From: Casimicrobiaceae bacterium
Lineage (GTDB): Bacteria; Pseudomonadota; Gammaproteobacteria; Burkholderiales; Casimicrobiaceae
Assembly: GCA_955652025.1 (NCBI GenBank)
Contig: CATPAO010000354.1
Coordinates: 1 to 5,480, forward strand
Length of the DNA stretch: 5,480 nt
Direction: 5' to 3'
How positions within the stretch are numbered: position 1 is the stretch's first letter; the number at the start of each line of letters is the position of its first letter. This document shows positions 1 through 5,088 of this stretch, one piece after another. Both the position numbers and the translations under genes were made by a program. Under the pieces are notes generated by a model, which saw nothing but the letters and a program-made list of their open reading frames with translations, was not told the DNA's origin and did no database searches.

Positions 1-59
1 TATCAGAAGCACCAGGGCCACCGCCAGAACTTCACCGAGCTCATGATCAACAGCGTCGC
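1..59 (+). repeat. Direct repeat copy of the rplU 3' end at the window edge
   Basis: Bases 1-59 match bases 869-927 exactly, in the same orientation, an offset of 868. Identity stops at base 60 (g, against c at 928). Because the match begins at the first base, the true repeat may be longer. The right end of the repeat coincides with the point where ispB-like coding begins, and the last 12 bases (48-59, caacagcgtcgc) fit both the rplU end and the IspB codons for A-T-L-L. This is the signature of a join through short shared sequence: either a chimeric contig end or a genuine tandem duplication of 868 bp. Confidence 0.95.
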
Positions 60-96
60 GGTATGGATCATTTCCACGACGGCGGCGAGTGTGTAG
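1..96 (+). pseudogene. Partial second copy of the L21 C-terminus with a foreign tail
   Basis: Read in the rplU frame, bases 1-60 encode the L21 C-terminal residues from Tyr83 to Ala102. The frame then runs into antisense ispB sequence and adds VWIISTTAASV before a TAG at 94-96. The tail has no likeness to L21. If the left edge is a chimeric contig end, this is not a gene at all. If it is a real duplication junction, a second L21 copy with ten extra residues would lie upstream, outside the window. The sequence cannot decide between these; the artefact is judged more likely. Confidence 0.5.
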
Positions 97-293
97 TGAT
101 CGCGTCCGCCATAGCCGCTGGCGCCGGCCGAAAGCAGGAGTAGCGCCGGCCGCAGGCGCTTGCCGCCGCCCCCGATGATGTAATCGGCCACGCTGCGAAT
201 CAACGCGACGTCGGAGGACAGCGCCTGGCGGAGGACGCGATCGACCTCGGCCATATCGGCGCCGACGACGGGCTCGAGGAAGCTGGCAGGCAC
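3..293 (-). CDS. ispB: Polyprenyl (octaprenyl) diphosphate synthase, N-terminal fragment with chimeric end
   Basis: IspB-type trans-isoprenyl diphosphate synthases elongate farnesyl diphosphate with isopentenyl diphosphate units to make the ubiquinone side chain. About 82 residues match the family: SSDVALI (26-32), the substrate-binding loop GGGGKRLRP (41-49), and EMIHTATLL (74-82). The family continues with HDDVVDES, the first Asp-rich metal-binding motif, but here residues 83-96 are antisense rplU sequence, so bases 3-47 are not ispB. Full-length homologues are about 320-330 residues. The GTG at 291-293 is chosen because the family likeness begins soon after it; an ATG at residue 14 (252-254) is an alternative, and neither has a clear Shine-Dalgarno sequence. 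The gene is divergent from rplU, the usual arrangement in beta- and gammaproteobacteria. Identity is confident; the integrity of the gene is unknown because of the edge. Confidence 0.88.
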   Translation of the reverse strand: MPASFLEPVVGADMAEVDRVLRQALSSDVALIRSVADYIIGGGGKRLRPALLLLSAGASGYGGRDHYTLAAVVEMIHTATLLIMSSVKFWRWPWCF

Positions 294-394
294 GAAAGAA
301 GGCGCGGCGACGCGAAGGAAGGACGGCGGGCGGCAAAAGCGCCGAAAAGGGGCTTCGCAACCCGGGGAATGCTGGCCGCGACCGCCATTGGAAA

Positions 395-410
395 CCGGTT
401 ATGTTACCGG
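395..410. promoter_or_regulatory. Short inverted repeat, possible operator
   Basis: CCGGT and ACCGG (395-399 and 406-410) form a 5-bp inverted repeat around a 6-base centre, between the ispB start and the rplU promoter. Its position would suit a dimeric regulator acting on ispB, but the arms are short, could arise by chance in GC-rich DNA, and match no operator that I recognise. Confidence 0.2.
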
Positions 411-466
411 AGTTTGCGTCTCGAGCTTGGCTGCGGCGCCGCACTACAGGCGCTTCCCGCTGCGCT

Positions 467-496
467 TTGACACGGCCTGCCGAAATCCGATATAAT
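467..496 (+). promoter_or_regulatory. Sigma70 promoter of rplU-rpmA
   Basis: TTGACA (467-472) and TATAAT (491-496) both match the sigma70 consensus at all six positions, separated by 18 bp. Transcription would start near 503, about 120 nt upstream of rplU. An exact-consensus promoter in GC-rich surroundings, directed into ribosomal protein genes, fits strong constitutive expression. The 18-bp spacer is one longer than the optimum of 17. Confidence 0.85.
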
Positions 497-501
497 TCAA
501 G

Positions 502-570
502 ACTTTCTCGTGCATCGCGAGGAACGGCAAGAAAGTGTAACAATCGCTTTTCAACTTCGAAGCTGCTTCG
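502..570 (+). promoter_or_regulatory. rplU 5' leader with inverted repeats
   Basis: The leader carries ACTTTCT (502-508) and AGAAAGT (530-536), a perfect 7-bp inverted repeat around 21 bases and almost exactly at the predicted transcript start. Farther on, CGAAG (558-562) and CTTCG (566-570) can pair around a 3-base loop. A leader of this length with pairing segments could fold as a control element, as many ribosomal protein leaders do. I do not recognise it as a described class, and no terminator-like U-run follows either stem. Confidence 0.35.
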
Positions 571-611
571 TGCCGGCTAGAGCGTATATCGCCGCGGAAG
601 CGCGCAATAAC

Positions 612-616
612 AGGAG
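612..616 (+). promoter_or_regulatory. Ribosome binding site of rplU
   Basis: AGGAG lies 6 bases before the ATG at 623, an ideal core and spacing. It fixes the start of L21. Confidence 0.85.
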
Positions 617-622
617 TCTCTC

Positions 623-934
623 ATGTACGCGGTCGTGAAAACCGGCGGCAAGCAATACAAGGTCGCGCCGGGCGAAAAGCTCAAGGTAGAACAACTGGCG
701 GCGGACGTCGGCGCCGAGGTGACGCTCGATCAGGTGCTGATGATCGGCGACGGCGACAACGTTCGGGTCGGTCAACCCACGGTGGTAGGCGCCGCCGTCA
801 AGGCAACAGTCGTCGCGCATGGCCGCGGCGAAAAGGTGAAGATCTTCAAGATGCGGCGGCGCAAGCATTATCAGAAGCACCAGGGCCACCGCCAGAACTT
901 CACCGAGCTCATGATCAACAGCGTCGCCGGCTAG
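623..934 (+). CDS. rplU: 50S ribosomal protein L21
   Basis: L21 is a primary 23S rRNA-binding protein of the large subunit. The 103-residue product has the usual family length and opens with [14 protein letters not shown]. It continues through the beta-barrel body to the basic C-terminal signature [19 protein letters not shown] (about 73-91), which contacts rRNA. The start is set by an AGGAG six bases upstream. It is the first gene of a two-gene unit with rpmA, 14 bases apart, under a consensus promoter at 467-496. Its last 20 codons (from 869) are duplicated exactly at the left edge of the window. The C-terminal wording resembles betaproteobacterial L21 from memory. Identity is certain. Confidence 0.98.
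   Translation: MYAVVKTGGKQYKVAPGEKLKVEQLAADVGAEVTLDQVLMIGDGDNVRVGQPTVVGAAVKATVVAHGRGEKVKIFKMRRRKHYQKHQGHRQNFTELMINSVAG
869..927 (+). repeat. Second member of the 59-bp direct repeat, inside rplU
   Basis: This is the in-place copy of the sequence found at 1-59; it encodes L21 from Tyr83 into codon 102. It sits in an intact gene with normal flanks, so it is taken as the original and the edge copy as the derived one. Confidence 0.95.
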
Positions 935-948
935 AGGGGACCGCAACC

Positions 949-1215
949 ATGGCACACAAAAAAGCAGGCGGAAGCTCGCGCAATGGCCGCGACTCGCAGT
1001 CCAAGCGGCTCGGCGTCAAGGTCTACGGCGGCGAAGTGATTCGCGCAGGCGGCATCATCGTCCGGCAGCGCGGCACGCTGATTCATCCGGGCATCAACGT
1101 CGGCATCGGCAAGGACCATACGCTGTTCGCGCTGACCGACGGCAAAGTGAGCTTCCGGATCAAGGGCTCGCTGCAGCACAAGTTCGCGAACGTCGATCCG
1201 GCCGAGCAGCAGTAA
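949..1215 (+). CDS. rpmA: 50S ribosomal protein L27
   Basis: L27 sits in the large subunit near the peptidyl transferase centre, where its flexible N-terminus reaches toward the P-site tRNA. The 88-residue product begins [16 protein letters not shown], the canonical N-terminus, with no cleavable extension of the kind seen in Firmicutes. The core motifs VRQRGT (38-43) and [11 protein letters not shown] (52-62) are present, and the length is typical. A purine-rich Shine-Dalgarno (GAGGGGA, 934-940) precedes the ATG by 8 bases. It is cotranscribed with rplU, and an intrinsic terminator begins 21 bases after its stop, so the unit ends here; obgE, which often follows in related bacteria, is absent. 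Confidence 0.98.
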   Translation: MAHKKAGGSSRNGRDSQSKRLGVKVYGGEVIRAGGIIVRQRGTLIHPGINVGIGKDHTLFALTDGKVSFRIKGSLQHKFANVDPAEQQ

Positions 1216-1236
1216 CGCGTCATCTGTCGCAACGAG

Positions 1237-1266
1237 GCCTCGCGATCGACGTCGCGAGGCTTTTTT
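1237..1266 (+). terminator. Intrinsic terminator of rplU-rpmA
   Basis: GCCTCGCGA (1237-1245) and TCGCGAGGC (1252-1260) pair perfectly over 9 bp around a 6-base loop, followed at once by six T and then ATTT. This is a textbook Rho-independent terminator for the plus strand. It lies between convergent genes, 7 bases from the lptG stop codon. On the minus strand no U-run follows the stem, so it is at best a weak terminator for lptG. Confidence 0.93.
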
Positions 1267-1273
1267 ATTTCTG

Positions 1274-2356
1274 CTATCGACGCTCGATGTACCACAGCAT
1301 CCCGGCCGCGACCCCCAGAAAGGCGATCAGCGGGAATACCGCTGAAAAGAGCGGCGGCCAGTCGTTCAACAACCCAAGATTGGAAAAAAACCGGCCCAAC
1401 AGAAAGAACGTCAGGCCGAGCATCGTTCCCGCGAAAATCCGGAAGCCGATGCCGCCCTGCCGGCGCTGGAAGTGCGCGAACGGCAGCGCAAGCATCATCA
1501 TGACGAGCACGGCGGCCGGATAAAATACTTTGTTCCAGAACGCGATCTCGAAGCGCGACGTCTTCTGCGAATTGTTGTTGAGGACGCGGATGTTGTCGTA
1601 GAGCGCGTTCAAGTCGAGCCGTTCCGGCGCCACCTGGTAGACGTTCAGGATCGACGGGCGCAGCACCGTCTCCCACGCGAGCGTGGGCGCGGACGACACG
1701 CGAGTGCCGTCGGCGTCGATCTCAGTCGTCTTGACGTTCTCCAGCTCCCAGCGGCCGTTGCCGGTGAATCGCCCGGTTTCGGCGGTGCGCACGCTCGTGA
1801 GCCGCAAGTCGCGGTCGAACTCGTAGATCCGTACGCCCAAGAGCGTCATGTCGGCGAGCACGCGTCGGATGTTGACGAACGTCAGATCCTGCTTGAACCA
1901 GAAACCGGACGAGAACTGTTGCGCGACGACGCGCGAGGTGTCCCCGGCTGACGAGGCGCGTATCGTCTGCGCGATTTGCTCGGCGGGCGGCGCCACATAC
2001 TCGCCGGCGAGAAACGTGGCCGCCGCGAGCGGAATTCCGACGCGCAACACCGCCCAGCCCAACTGGACGAGCGACATGCCGGACGCCCGCATCACCGTGT
2101 ATTCGGAGTTGCCGACGAATTGCGCGATCGCAAACAGCGTGCCGATCAACGCGGCGACCGGAAAGAGCTCGTAGAGACGTGATGGCAGGTGCAACGCCAC
2201 GTACAACAACGCCGCGCTGATCGTGTAGTCGCCGCGCCCGACGTCGCCCAGCTCGTGGATCAGGTCGAAGAACGCGAACAGCATCAAGAGCGCCGCGAAA
2301 ATCAGCAGCGTCGCAAGCAGCACTTCGCGGCCGATGTAGCGCTTGAGCGTGCGCAT
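1274..2356 (-). CDS. lptG: LPS export ABC transporter permease LptG
   Basis: LptG pairs with LptF to form the membrane part of LptB2FG, which extracts lipopolysaccharide from the inner membrane and passes it to LptC and the Lpt bridge. The 360 residues equal the E. coli length. Layout: TM1 about 12-33, TM2 60-82, TM3 98-118, a periplasmic jellyroll domain about 125-265, TM4 272-292, TM5 302-322, TM6 335-356. The cytoplasmic segment NSEYTVMRASGMS (83-95) is the likely coupling helix for LptB. GEYVAPPAEQ (118-127) leads into the periplasmic domain as in E. coli. Residue 31 in TM1 is Asp, where E. coli has Lys34. The ATG lies 7 bp after the lptF stop with only a distant AGG, suggesting translational coupling. 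LptG rather than LptF is called from gene order and from RYIGR near the N-terminus. Confidence 0.96.
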   Translation of the reverse strand: MRTLKRYIGREVLLATLLIFAALLMLFAFFDLIHELGDVGRGDYTISAALLYVALHLPSRLYELFPVAALIGTLFAIAQFVGNSEYTVMRASGMSLVQLGWAVLRVGIPLAAATFLAGEYVAPPAEQIAQTIRASSAGDTSRVVAQQFSSGFWFKQDLTFVNIRRVLADMTLLGVRIYEFDRDLRLTSVRTAETGRFTGNGRWELENVKTTEIDADGTRVSSAPTLAWETVLRPSILNVYQVAPERLDLNALYDNIRVLNNNSQKTSRFEIAFWNKVFYPAAVLVMMMLALPFAHFQRRQGGIGFRIFAGTMLGLTFFLLGRFFSNLGLLNDWPPLFSAVFPLIAFLGVAAGMLWYIERR

Positions 2357-2363
2357 TTCGGAT

Positions 2364-3470
2364 TCAGGCCTGCGTTGCGACGGGCTGCGGGTCCGGCGTA
2401 CGCCGGAACAGCCCGGTCACGGAAAGCTGATGGCGGAACAGCACGATCACGACCAGCAGCGCGATGAGATGCGGCAGGATCAGGCCGGCCCAGAACTCGA
2501 GCTTCCCCTGCGCGATCATGCTTTGCACGATGTTGAGGCAGTTGCTGTAGAGCATGTAGAGGAACGCGGCCGCCACCAGATTGGCTGAGCGTCCGACCCG
2601 CGGGTTGACGTAGGAGAGCGGGACGGCGATCAGCGTCAACACTAGCGCCGAGATCGGCACGGAGATGCGCCAGAAGAGCTCGGCCCGTTCGACGCGGCCG
2701 TCGAGGACGGCGAGGGTCGGCGTCGGCATCGCCTTCGTCGATATCGGCAACGCGCGCAATTCGGCGGGCTCGATCCGGCGGCCGAGGCGTTCGAATTCGA
2801 TCACGCGGTAATCCGGGGTCCCAGGCTTGCCTTCGTAGCGCCGACCGTTTTCCAGCACGACGAAGCGATCTCCGTTGTCCTCGACTTCGAGCCGGCCCCG
2901 CGCGGCGACCGTCGTCGCGTCCACCTTGTCGTCGACCGAATGGAGAAACGCATTGCGGATCGTGCCGTCGAACGGATTGATCGCCTCGATGAAGACGACC
3001 AGGTTGGCGCGGGGAAATTCGCGAAACAGGCCGGGCGTCAGATAGGTAATTTCATCGCGCGATTCGAGTTGGCGCTCGTATTCGAGCCGGCGTTGCTCCG
3101 CCCAAGGCGAAAGGTAGAGCGACAGGACGACGATCGCGACCAGGAACGGCGCGGCAAACAGCAGGATCGGGCGCAAACAGGCCGTGAGCGACTGCCCCGA
3201 GGTAAACCAGACGATCATCTCGCTGTCGCGATACCAGCGCGAAAGCGTCAGCAGGACCGTCAGAAAAAGGGCGACCGACAGCAGGATGTTGAGATAAAAC
3301 AACATCGCGAAGCCCAGTAACGGCAGCACGCCCTCGGGCGCGATCGTGCCCCCGGCGGCGCGCGCCAGCACCCGAAGCACCAAATTGGTGAACAGGATAG
3401 CCAGCAGAACCAGGAACAACCCGATTGTTGTTGCAGTTAGCTCACGAACGAGGCTGCGCCGGAAGATCAT
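2364..3470 (-). CDS. lptF: LPS export ABC transporter permease LptF
   Basis: LptF is the other half of the LptB2FG transmembrane dimer, and its jellyroll domain hands lipopolysaccharide to LptC. The 368 residues are close to the E. coli length. Layout: IFRRSLVREL start, TM1 about 14-34, TM2 49-76, coupling segment RDSEMIVWFTSGQS (81-94), TM3 101-120, periplasmic domain about 125-260 with LFREF and VVFIEAI, TM4 268-288, the family motif VPLSYVNPRVGR (283-294), TM5 296-316, TM6 328-346, then a short cytoplasmic tail. It is first in the lptF-lptG unit; the partner ATPase gene lptB is not in the window, as is usual. The ATG at 3468-3470 aligns with the E. coli start but has no clear Shine-Dalgarno sequence. 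It is divergent from pepA across 101 bp. Confidence 0.96.
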   Translation of the reverse strand: MIFRRSLVRELTATTIGLFLVLLAILFTNLVLRVLARAAGGTIAPEGVLPLLGFAMLFYLNILLSVALFLTVLLTLSRWYRDSEMIVWFTSGQSLTACLRPILLFAAPFLVAIVVLSLYLSPWAEQRRLEYERQLESRDEITYLTPGLFREFPRANLVVFIEAINPFDGTIRNAFLHSVDDKVDATTVAARGRLEVEDNGDRFVVLENGRRYEGKPGTPDYRVIEFERLGRRIEPAELRALPISTKAMPTPTLAVLDGRVERAELFWRISVPISALVLTLIAVPLSYVNPRVGRSANLVAAAFLYMLYSNCLNIVQSMIAQGKLEFWAGLILPHLIALLVVIVLFRHQLSVTGLFRRTPDPQPVATQA

Positions 3471-3485
3471 GACGGCGGGAAATTT

Positions 3486-3515
3486 TTGACTTTTTAGCCT
3501 CTATTTGCCGATAAT
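3486..3515 (+). promoter_or_regulatory. Sigma70 promoter of pepA-holC
   Basis: TTGACT (3486-3491) and GATAAT (3510-3515) each match consensus at five of six positions, with an 18-bp spacer. The transcript would begin near 3522, leaving a leader of about 50 nt before pepA. Confidence 0.7.
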
Positions 3516-3560
3516 GCTCGGGAGCTCGGCTTCCAGGCAAGAAACAACAGGGTCGACGAC

Positions 3561-3565
3561 GAGGA
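3561..3565 (+). promoter_or_regulatory. Ribosome binding site of pepA
   Basis: GAGGA lies 6 bases before the ATG at 3572. It supports this start, which also aligns with the E. coli PepA N-terminus. Confidence 0.75.
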
Positions 3566-3571
3566 TTCCCG

Positions 3572-5071
3572 ATGGAATTTACCATAAAAAGCGGTAGCCC
3601 CGAGAAACAGCGCAGCGCGTGCGTCGTAGTCGGGGTGTTCGACAACCGCAAGCTTTCGCTCTCCGCCGAATTGATCGACCGGGCGTCGAACGGCTACATC
3701 AGCGAGATCATCCGGCGCGGCGATATGGAAGGCAAGCTCGGCGCCACGCTGCTGCTGCATAACGTGCGCGGAACGCTCGCCGATCGCGTGCTTTTGATCG
3801 GACTCGGTAAGGAGCGCGATTTTCGCGACAAGGAGTTTCGTTCCGCCGTGCACGCCGCCGTCACGTTGTTGAACGAAACGGGCTCGTACGAGGCTGTCGT
3901 CTATCTAACCGAGGAAAAGGTCAAGCGGCGCGAGGTCGCGTGGCGCGTCGAGCATGCGGTGATTGTCGCGATGGAGGCCGTTTACCGCTTCGAACAGATG
4001 AAAAGCGAGCCGACCGAGGTCCGCCGGCCGCTCCGGAAGCTCACGTTATCCGTACCGCAGCGGTCGGACCTGTCGGACGGCGAGGCCGCCACCGCCCGCG
4101 GGCTCGCCGTCGCGCACGGCGTGGACTTCACGCGCGATCTCGGCAATCTCCCGGGCAATGTGTGCACGCCGCGCTATCTTGCCGAGCGGGCGACGGAGCT
4201 CGGCCGCGAATTTCCGGACCTCAAGGTGCGGGTGCTCGAACGCAAGGAGCTCGAGGAGCTCGGTATGGGCTCGTTTCTGTCGGTGACCAACGGCAGCGAT
4301 GAGCCGCCGCGCTTCATCATCCTCGAATACGAACAGGCGGTGCGCAAGCAACGGCCGTTCGTCCTGGTCGGCAAGGGCATTACGTTCGACAGCGGCGGGA
4401 TTTCGATCAAGCCCGCGGCCGACATGGACCAGATGAAGTTCGACATGTGCGGCGCCGGCACCGTGCTGGGGGTCTTTCGCACCATCGTGGAGCTGAAGGC
4501 CAAAATCAATCTGGTTGGGCTGATCCCCACGTGCGAGAACCTGCCGTCCGGCCGCGCGACCAAGCCAGGCGACATCGTCAAGAGCATGTCGGGCCAGACG
4601 ATCGAGGTCCTCAACACCGACGCCGAAGGCCGGTTGATCCTCGCCGATGCGCTCACATATGCCGAACGCTACGAGCCGGAGGCGGTCGTCGACGTGGCGA
4701 CGCTGACCGGCGCAATGGTGATCGCGCTCGGCCATGTCGCGTGCGGCGTGTTCAGCAACAACGACGCGCTCGCGCGCGCGCTCGTCGCGGCGGGCGAGGA
4801 CGCCTATGACCGGGCATGGCAGCTGCCGTTGTGGGAGGACTACCAGGACGGGCTCAACAGCAACTTCGCCGATTTCGCCAACGTCGCAGGGCGCGCCGGA
4901 GGCAGCATCACCGCTGCGTGCTTCCTGTCGCGGTTCGCGAAAAAATACGACTGGGCGCACCTCGATATCGCCGGCATCGCGTGGAAGGACGGCAAGGAAA
5001 AGGGCGCCACCGGACGCCCGGTGCCGCTCCTCGCCACGTGGCTGCTCGCGCAGGAGAACGTCGGCACGTAG
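3572..5071 (+). CDS. pepA: Cytosolic leucyl aminopeptidase (M17 family), PepA
   Basis: PepA removes N-terminal residues, preferring leucine, from peptides using two metal ions, and works as a hexamer in the cytosol. The 499 residues compare with 503 in E. coli. The N-terminal domain (about 1-170) starts MEFTIKSGSPEKQR, very like E. coli. The catalytic domain holds the metal and active-site residues: Lys268 and Asp273 in VGKGITFDSGG, Lys280, Asp291 in DMCGAG, and Asp350, Glu352, Arg354 in NTDAEGR. The C-terminal block NFADFANV through HLDIAGIAW and KGATGRPV is fully conserved. No residue expected for catalysis is missing. In E. coli PepA also binds DNA (carAB control, XerCD recombination); whether this one does cannot be seen. 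It has its own promoter and probably reads through to holC, 17 bp downstream, with no terminator between. Confidence 0.98.
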   Translation: MEFTIKSGSPEKQRSACVVVGVFDNRKLSLSAELIDRASNGYISEIIRRGDMEGKLGATLLLHNVRGTLADRVLLIGLGKERDFRDKEFRSAVHAAVTLLNETGSYEAVVYLTEEKVKRREVAWRVEHAVIVAMEAVYRFEQMKSEPTEVRRPLRKLTLSVPQRSDLSDGEAATARGLAVAHGVDFTRDLGNLPGNVCTPRYLAERATELGREFPDLKVRVLERKELEELGMGSFLSVTNGSDEPPRFIILEYEQAVRKQRPFVLVGKGITFDSGGISIKPAADMDQMKFDMCGAGTVLGVFRTIVELKAKINLVGLIPTCENLPSGRATKPGDIVKSMSGQTIEVLNTDAEGRLILADALTYAERYEPEAVVDVATLTGAMVIALGHVACGVFSNNDALARALVAAGEDAYDRAWQLPLWEDYQDGLNSNFADFANVAGRAGGSITAACFLSRFAKKYDWAHLDIAGIAWKDGKEKGATGRPVPLLATWLLAQENVGT

Positions 5072-5088
5072 CGGAACCGGCGTCGACG

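Larger units (their letters stand above)
294..622. other. Divergent ispB / rplU intergenic region, no gene
   Basis: This stretch of 329 bases holds no supportable gene. It contains the rplU promoter (467-496), an inverted repeat in its left half (395-410), and the transcribed rplU leader (about 503-622). No convincing minus-strand promoter for ispB was found: the best -10-like hexamer on that strand (TAACAT, from 401-406) has no good -35 partner at the right distance. The short open frames that cross this region are typical by-products of GC-rich sequence and carry no recognisable protein. Confidence 0.8.
3471..3571. promoter_or_regulatory. Divergent lptF / pepA control region
   Basis: This 101-bp spacer must drive both directions. 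The plus-strand promoter for pepA is clear (3486-3515). On the minus strand the best candidate for lptF is TTGCCT, 18 bases, CATTAT, a four-of-six match at each hexamer, overlapping the pepA start region. If both are real, the two promoters overlap and polymerase could compete for them. No operator palindrome stands out. Confidence 0.4.

Noticed and set aside
200..388. Minus-strand frame of 62 codons over the ispB start
   Set aside because: It overlaps the ispB N-terminus in another frame and is low-complexity Ser/Ala/Arg without homology.
510..638. Possible leader peptide starting at GTG 510 and ending just inside rplU
   Set aside because: It has no Shine-Dalgarno, a non-ATG start and no attenuator-like composition or following terminator. 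The open frame is explained by GC-rich sequence.
551..955. Minus-strand frame of 134 codons opposite rplU
   Set aside because: It is antisense to a certain ribosomal protein gene, with no recognisable product.
1237..1260. Terminator hairpin read as bidirectional
   Set aside because: On the minus strand the stem is followed by CTCGTTGC, with no U-run, so only plus-strand termination is supported.
1083..1676. Minus-strand frame of 197 codons across rpmA, the terminator and the end of lptG
   Set aside because: It crosses a strong intrinsic terminator and overlaps two well-identified genes in another frame, with no domain likeness.
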